DNA from: Variovorax paradoxus B4
Lineage (GTDB): Bacteria; Pseudomonadota; Gammaproteobacteria; Burkholderiales; Burkholderiaceae_C
Reading direction: 5' to 3'
DNA length: 64,000 nucleotides
Assembly (NCBI RefSeq): GCF_000463015.1
Contig: NC_022247.1
Span: 372,001 to 436,000 of the forward strand
In this document: piece after piece, positions 61,624 through 64,000 of the stretch
Position numbering within the stretch: position 1 is the stretch's first letter
Layout of the letters: every line of letters starts with the position of its first letter
Made by a program: the position numbers and the translations under genes
Notes under the pieces: generated by a model
What the model was told of the DNA's origin: nothing
What the model saw: the letters and a program-made list of their open reading frames with translations, nothing else
Databases searched by the model: none

Positions 61624-62747
61624 GGCCTGAGCGCGCCATCACGCTGGCCGCCGCACTGCTGCTCGGTGGCTGCGCCGACCTCGGCTACTACTGGCAGTCG
61701 GCCAGCGGCCACCTCGGCATCCTGCGGGTTGCCAAGCCGGTGCCCGAATGGCTGGCGGACCCCGCCGTTTCCGCGCCGCTGAAGGCCAAGCTCGAACTCG
61801 CGCAGCGCATCCGCCGCTTCGCCGTCACCGAACTGGCCCTGCCCGACAACTCCAGCTACACGTCGTACGCGGATCTGCACCGCCGCGCGGCAGTGTGGAA
61901 CGTGGTGGCCGCGCCGCCGTATTCGCTCACGCTCAAGAACTGGTGCTTCCCGGTGGCGGGCTGCGTGGGTTACCGCGGCTACTACGACGAGGCCGCCGCC
62001 AAGGCCGAGGCCGAGGCGCAGCACGCCAAGGGCCTGGAAGCGGCGGTGTACCCCGTGCCGGCGTATTCCACGCTGGGCTGGATGAACTGGGCCGGCGGCG
62101 ATCCGCTGCTTTCCACCTTCATCGGCTACCCCGAAGGCGAACTGGCCCGCATCGTGTTCCACGAACTCGCGCACCAGGTGCTCTACGTGCCCGGCGACAT
62201 CGTCTTCAACGAGTCGTACGCCACCGCGGTGGAACGCATCGGCGGCGCGATGTGGCTGCAGCGCGAGGCCAGCGAGGCGGCGCGCAGCGAGTACGCGCGC
62301 TTCGACGCGCAGCGCCAGCAGTTTCGCGCGCTGGCCCTCGAAACGCGCCGCGCGCTCAACGAGGCTTACGAATCCGCAGCGGCCAAGGCCGGCGACTGGA
62401 GCGCGGTCGACGCCATGAAGAAGGCGGCGATGGACGCCTTTCGCGAGCGCTACGCGAGGCTGCGCACAGAATGGCAGGGCCCGCGCCAGGGCGCCTACGA
62501 TGTCTGGGTGGCGCGCGCCAACAATGCGACTTTCGGGGCCCAGGGTGCCTACGACGACCTGGTTCCGGGCTTCGAGGCCTTGTTCGCGCGCGAGAACCGC
62601 AACTGGCCGCGCTTCTACAAGGAGGTCCGCCGCATCGCTGCGCTGCCGACGATGGAGGAACGGCGCAACGCGTTGCAGACGGCCACAGGAATGCTGCAGA
62701 CGAATTCCAGCCATGACGACAACAACAACGGAGAGCACGGTGCCTGA
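61620..62747 (+). CDS. Predicted aminopeptidase lipoprotein (HExxH zinc protease)
   Basis: 375-aa protein of the predicted-aminopeptidase family. The GTG at 61620, overlapping the previous TGA, gives MRPERAITLAAALLLGGC, a proper lipoprotein signal (Cys18). The zinc motif is HELAH (181-185), with a third ligand candidate Glu198 in FNESYAT. The C-terminus includes a long helical stretch. Why it is coupled to a molybdoenzyme is not clear. The C-terminal NNNGEHGA tail overlaps the start region of the PHA gene. Confidence 0.87.
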   Translation: MRPERAITLAAALLLGGCADLGYYWQSASGHLGILRVAKPVPEWLADPAVSAPLKAKLELAQRIRRFAVTELALPDNSSYTSYADLHRRAAVWNVVAAPPYSLTLKNWCFPVAGCVGYRGYYDEAAAKAEAEAQHAKGLEAAVYPVPAYSTLGWMNWAGGDPLLSTFIGYPEGELARIVFHELAHQVLYVPGDIVFNESYATAVERIGGAMWLQREASEAARSEYARFDAQRQQFRALALETRRALNEAYESAAAKAGDWSAVDAMKKAAMDAFRERYARLRTEWQGPRQGAYDVWVARANNATFGAQGAYDDLVPGFEALFARENRNWPRFYKEVRRIAALPTMEERRNALQTATGMLQTNSSHDDNNNGEHGA

Positions 62748-63060
62748 CATCCATATCGAACGAAACCACGCACTCGGCATTGCCGGCGCACGCGAAGTCG
62801 CACGCCAATGGATCCAGCAGGTCGGGCAGGACTACGGCCTGGAATGTACCTACACCGAGGGCGAGACCTGCGACGTCGCGCAGTTCAGCCGCGCAGGCAT
62901 CGACGGAACAGTCGAGGTCACGGCGGACACGCTGACGCTGGAGGCGACGCTGGGCTTTCTGTTCAGCAGCTTCAGCGACCAGATCGAGCAGAAGATCGCG
63001 CGCAAGCTCGATGCCTTGCTGGAATCGCCCAGTGGCGGTGGCGGCACCCGCTTCGCCTGA
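62740..63060 (+). CDS. Polyhydroxyalkanoic acid system family protein
   Basis: 106-aa protein of the PHA granule-associated regulator-like family: DIHIERNHALGIAGAREVA at the start, then a beta-rich core and LGFLFSSFSDQIEQKIARKLDALL. The GTG at 62740 with GGAGAG in front fits the family start; an ATG at 62713 would add nine mostly Thr residues. Overlaps the aminopeptidase stop by 8 bp. Cytosolic; role in PHA metabolism is assumed from the family name. Confidence 0.85.
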   Translation: MPDIHIERNHALGIAGAREVARQWIQQVGQDYGLECTYTEGETCDVAQFSRAGIDGTVEVTADTLTLEATLGFLFSSFSDQIEQKIARKLDALLESPSGGGGTRFA

Positions 63061-63071
63061 GCGGGCGTCGA

Positions 63072-63809
63072 TCAGACGATGGTGTAGCCGCCGTCCACCG
63101 GCAGCGCCACGCCGCTGATCATCGATGCGCTGTCGGAGAGCAGGAACAGGACCGGCGCCACCACCTCTTCGACCTGCGCAAATCTTCCCAGCGGAATGTT
63201 CCCGAGCGCCGCCGCGCTCTTGGCGGGATCGGCCCAGGCCTGCTCGGCCATGGGCGTGAGCGTGACGGTCGGATTCACGCTGTTCACGCGAATGCCGTGC
63301 GGCCCGAATTCGAGGCACAGCGAGCGCGTGACCGCATCCATCGCGGCCTTCGATGCGCAATAGCAAAGGTGCGCGTCGAGCGCGACCAGCGAGGCCTGGC
63401 TCGACACGTTGACGATGCTGCCGCGCACGCCGGCCGCGATCATCGCCTTGCCGCAGCGCGAGGCGACCAAGGCTGCTGCGCGTGCGTTGACGGCCATCAC
63501 GGCGTCGAAGCTTTCGGCTTGCAGGTCGAGCGCCGGTTCGAGCAGCGCAATGCCGGCGCAGTTCACCACGAGGTCGAAGGCTGGCAACGTGGCGAGTGCG
63601 CGTTCCAGTTCGGCTGCGTTGGCCACGTCGACCGTCAGGGGGGTGCAGCCGGCTGCTGCGTGCAGTGCGTCGAGTGCGACGGCATTGCGTCCCACGGCCG
63701 TCACGGCTGCGCCTGATTGCGCGAGCCGCACGGCTACTGCGCGGCCGATGCCGCTGCTGGCGCCGGTGACCAGTGCGCGTCGGCCCGAAAAATCGAAAGA
63801 GGTGGTCAT
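63072..63809 (-). CDS. SDR family oxidoreductase (L-xylulose/carbonyl reductase-like)
   Basis: 245-aa short-chain dehydrogenase with TGASSGIGRAVAV, NCAGIA, catalytic S-x-Y-x3-K (VSSQASL...YCASKAAMD), and NPTVTLTPMAEQAW, which is typical of dicarbonyl/L-xylulose reductases. It probably interconverts a pentitol or sugar alcohol and its keto sugar. The 3' end of a xylulokinase gene lies directly upstream on the same strand, supporting pentitol catabolism. Confidence 0.88.
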   Translation of the reverse strand: MTTSFDFSGRRALVTGASSGIGRAVAVRLAQSGAAVTAVGRNAVALDALHAAAGCTPLTVDVANAAELERALATLPAFDLVVNCAGIALLEPALDLQAESFDAVMAVNARAAALVASRCGKAMIAAGVRGSIVNVSSQASLVALDAHLCYCASKAAMDAVTRSLCLEFGPHGIRVNSVNPTVTLTPMAEQAWADPAKSAAALGNIPLGRFAQVEEVVAPVLFLLSDSASMISGVALPVDGGYTIV

Positions 63810-63851
63810 GTCAGTTGTTTCGGGTGCGGTGATGTGATGTCCTCGGGTGCA

Positions 63852-63900
63852 TTCGGGGCGCGTGCACAGGCCACCGGGTACTCCCCTCCGCGAATGTCCC
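63852..63900. repeat. Dispersed 49-bp repeat, copy 2
   Basis: 46 of 49 bases match 20242-20290. Lies between the SDR gene start and the xylulokinase stop. Confidence 0.8.
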
Positions 63901-63929
63901 CGGTCGGCGTGATCGCGCCCTGAATGGGT

Positions 63930-64000
63930 TCATTTCAGCCGATGCATCGCATCGCGCAACGCCGGATAAAGCGACTTGTAGATCTCGAAGCGCTCGCGAT
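63930..64000 (-). CDS. xylB: Xylulokinase C-terminus (partial, cut by window edge)
   Basis: Only the last 23 codons are visible, ending RERFEIYKSLYPALRDAMHRLK then TGA. The Y-x-x-LYPALR ending is characteristic of FGGY xylulokinases. Adjacent to an L-xylulose-reductase-like SDR on the same strand, so a pentitol operon extends beyond the window. Identification relies on a short segment. Confidence 0.7.
   Translation of the reverse strand, partial: RERFEIYKSLYPALRDAMHRLK

Noticed and set aside
63810-63929. Short coding frame over the second 49-bp repeat
   Set aside because: The similar peptides predicted from both copies arise from the repeat itself, not from a gene.

Overview
The window is a gene-dense, GC-rich (roughly two-thirds G+C) bacterial chromosome segment. 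Gene content and order (mreBCD-mrdA next to fahA/hmgA, tripartite tricarboxylate transporter genes, acyl-CoA carboxylase clusters, frequent 4-bp ATGA/GTGA/TTGA overlaps, short GC-rich intergenic repeats) point to a betaproteobacterium of the Comamonadaceae, most like Variovorax. That assignment rests on recalled gene neighbourhoods, not on a database search. No rRNA, tRNA, CRISPR array or prophage was found. One complete IS630-family insertion sequence is present.

Layout. 1-4378: cell-shape and elongasome genes (mreB 3' part, mreC, mreD, mrdA). 4389-11721: homogentisate branch of aromatic degradation (fahA, hmgA), then a flavoprotein hydroxylase with a 69-aa partner, an atypical metallo-beta-lactamase-fold protein, a divergent IclR regulator and a sirtuin. 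11743-12934: IS630-family element. 12934-17394: GFA-family protein, small membrane protein, and a four-gene Mla/PqiC-like lipid ABC system. 17543-20215: LysR regulator divergent from a GMC oxidoreductase. 20437-33813: a large putative amino/imino-acid catabolic region. It has a seven-gene leftward operon (ABC importer plus three-component flavin/iron-sulfur dehydrogenase), a divergent IclR regulator, an ALDH7-type semialdehyde dehydrogenase, a second binding protein, an aminotransferase and a ThDP enzyme. 34528-38891: TSUP permease, chromate transporter, TctA/TctB. 39086-42419: RNA-related genes (RRM protein, YciH/SUI1, DEAD-box helicase) and a slipin. 42518-49451: five-gene acyl-CoA carboxylase/dehydrogenase operon resembling acyclic-terpene (atu) or leucine (liu) catabolism, headed by a perfect 13-bp inverted repeat. 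49524-58331: MHYT sensor, beta-propeller lipoprotein, DUF445 protein, argE, lipoprotein phosphodiesterase, M20 and M14-like hydrolases. 58348-64000: branched-chain-type binding protein, molybdopterin oxidoreductase, predicted aminopeptidase, PHA-system protein, SDR and the 3' end of a xylulokinase.

Themes. Most clusters pair a divergent regulator with an uptake system and oxidative enzymes, typical of a metabolically versatile soil or rhizosphere heterotroph. The most interesting signals are: a family of GC-rich palindromic repeats that occurs between genes and also inside two coding sequences (an in-frame block in the flavoprotein hydroxylase and the N-terminus of the biotin carboxylase); an IS that landed in a bidirectional terminator and rebuilt the stop codon of its neighbour; an MBL-fold protein lacking half of the metal motif; the 13-bp operator-like palindrome before the acyl-CoA carboxylase operon; and a terminator-like hairpin directly before the ribosome site of the MHYT sensor.
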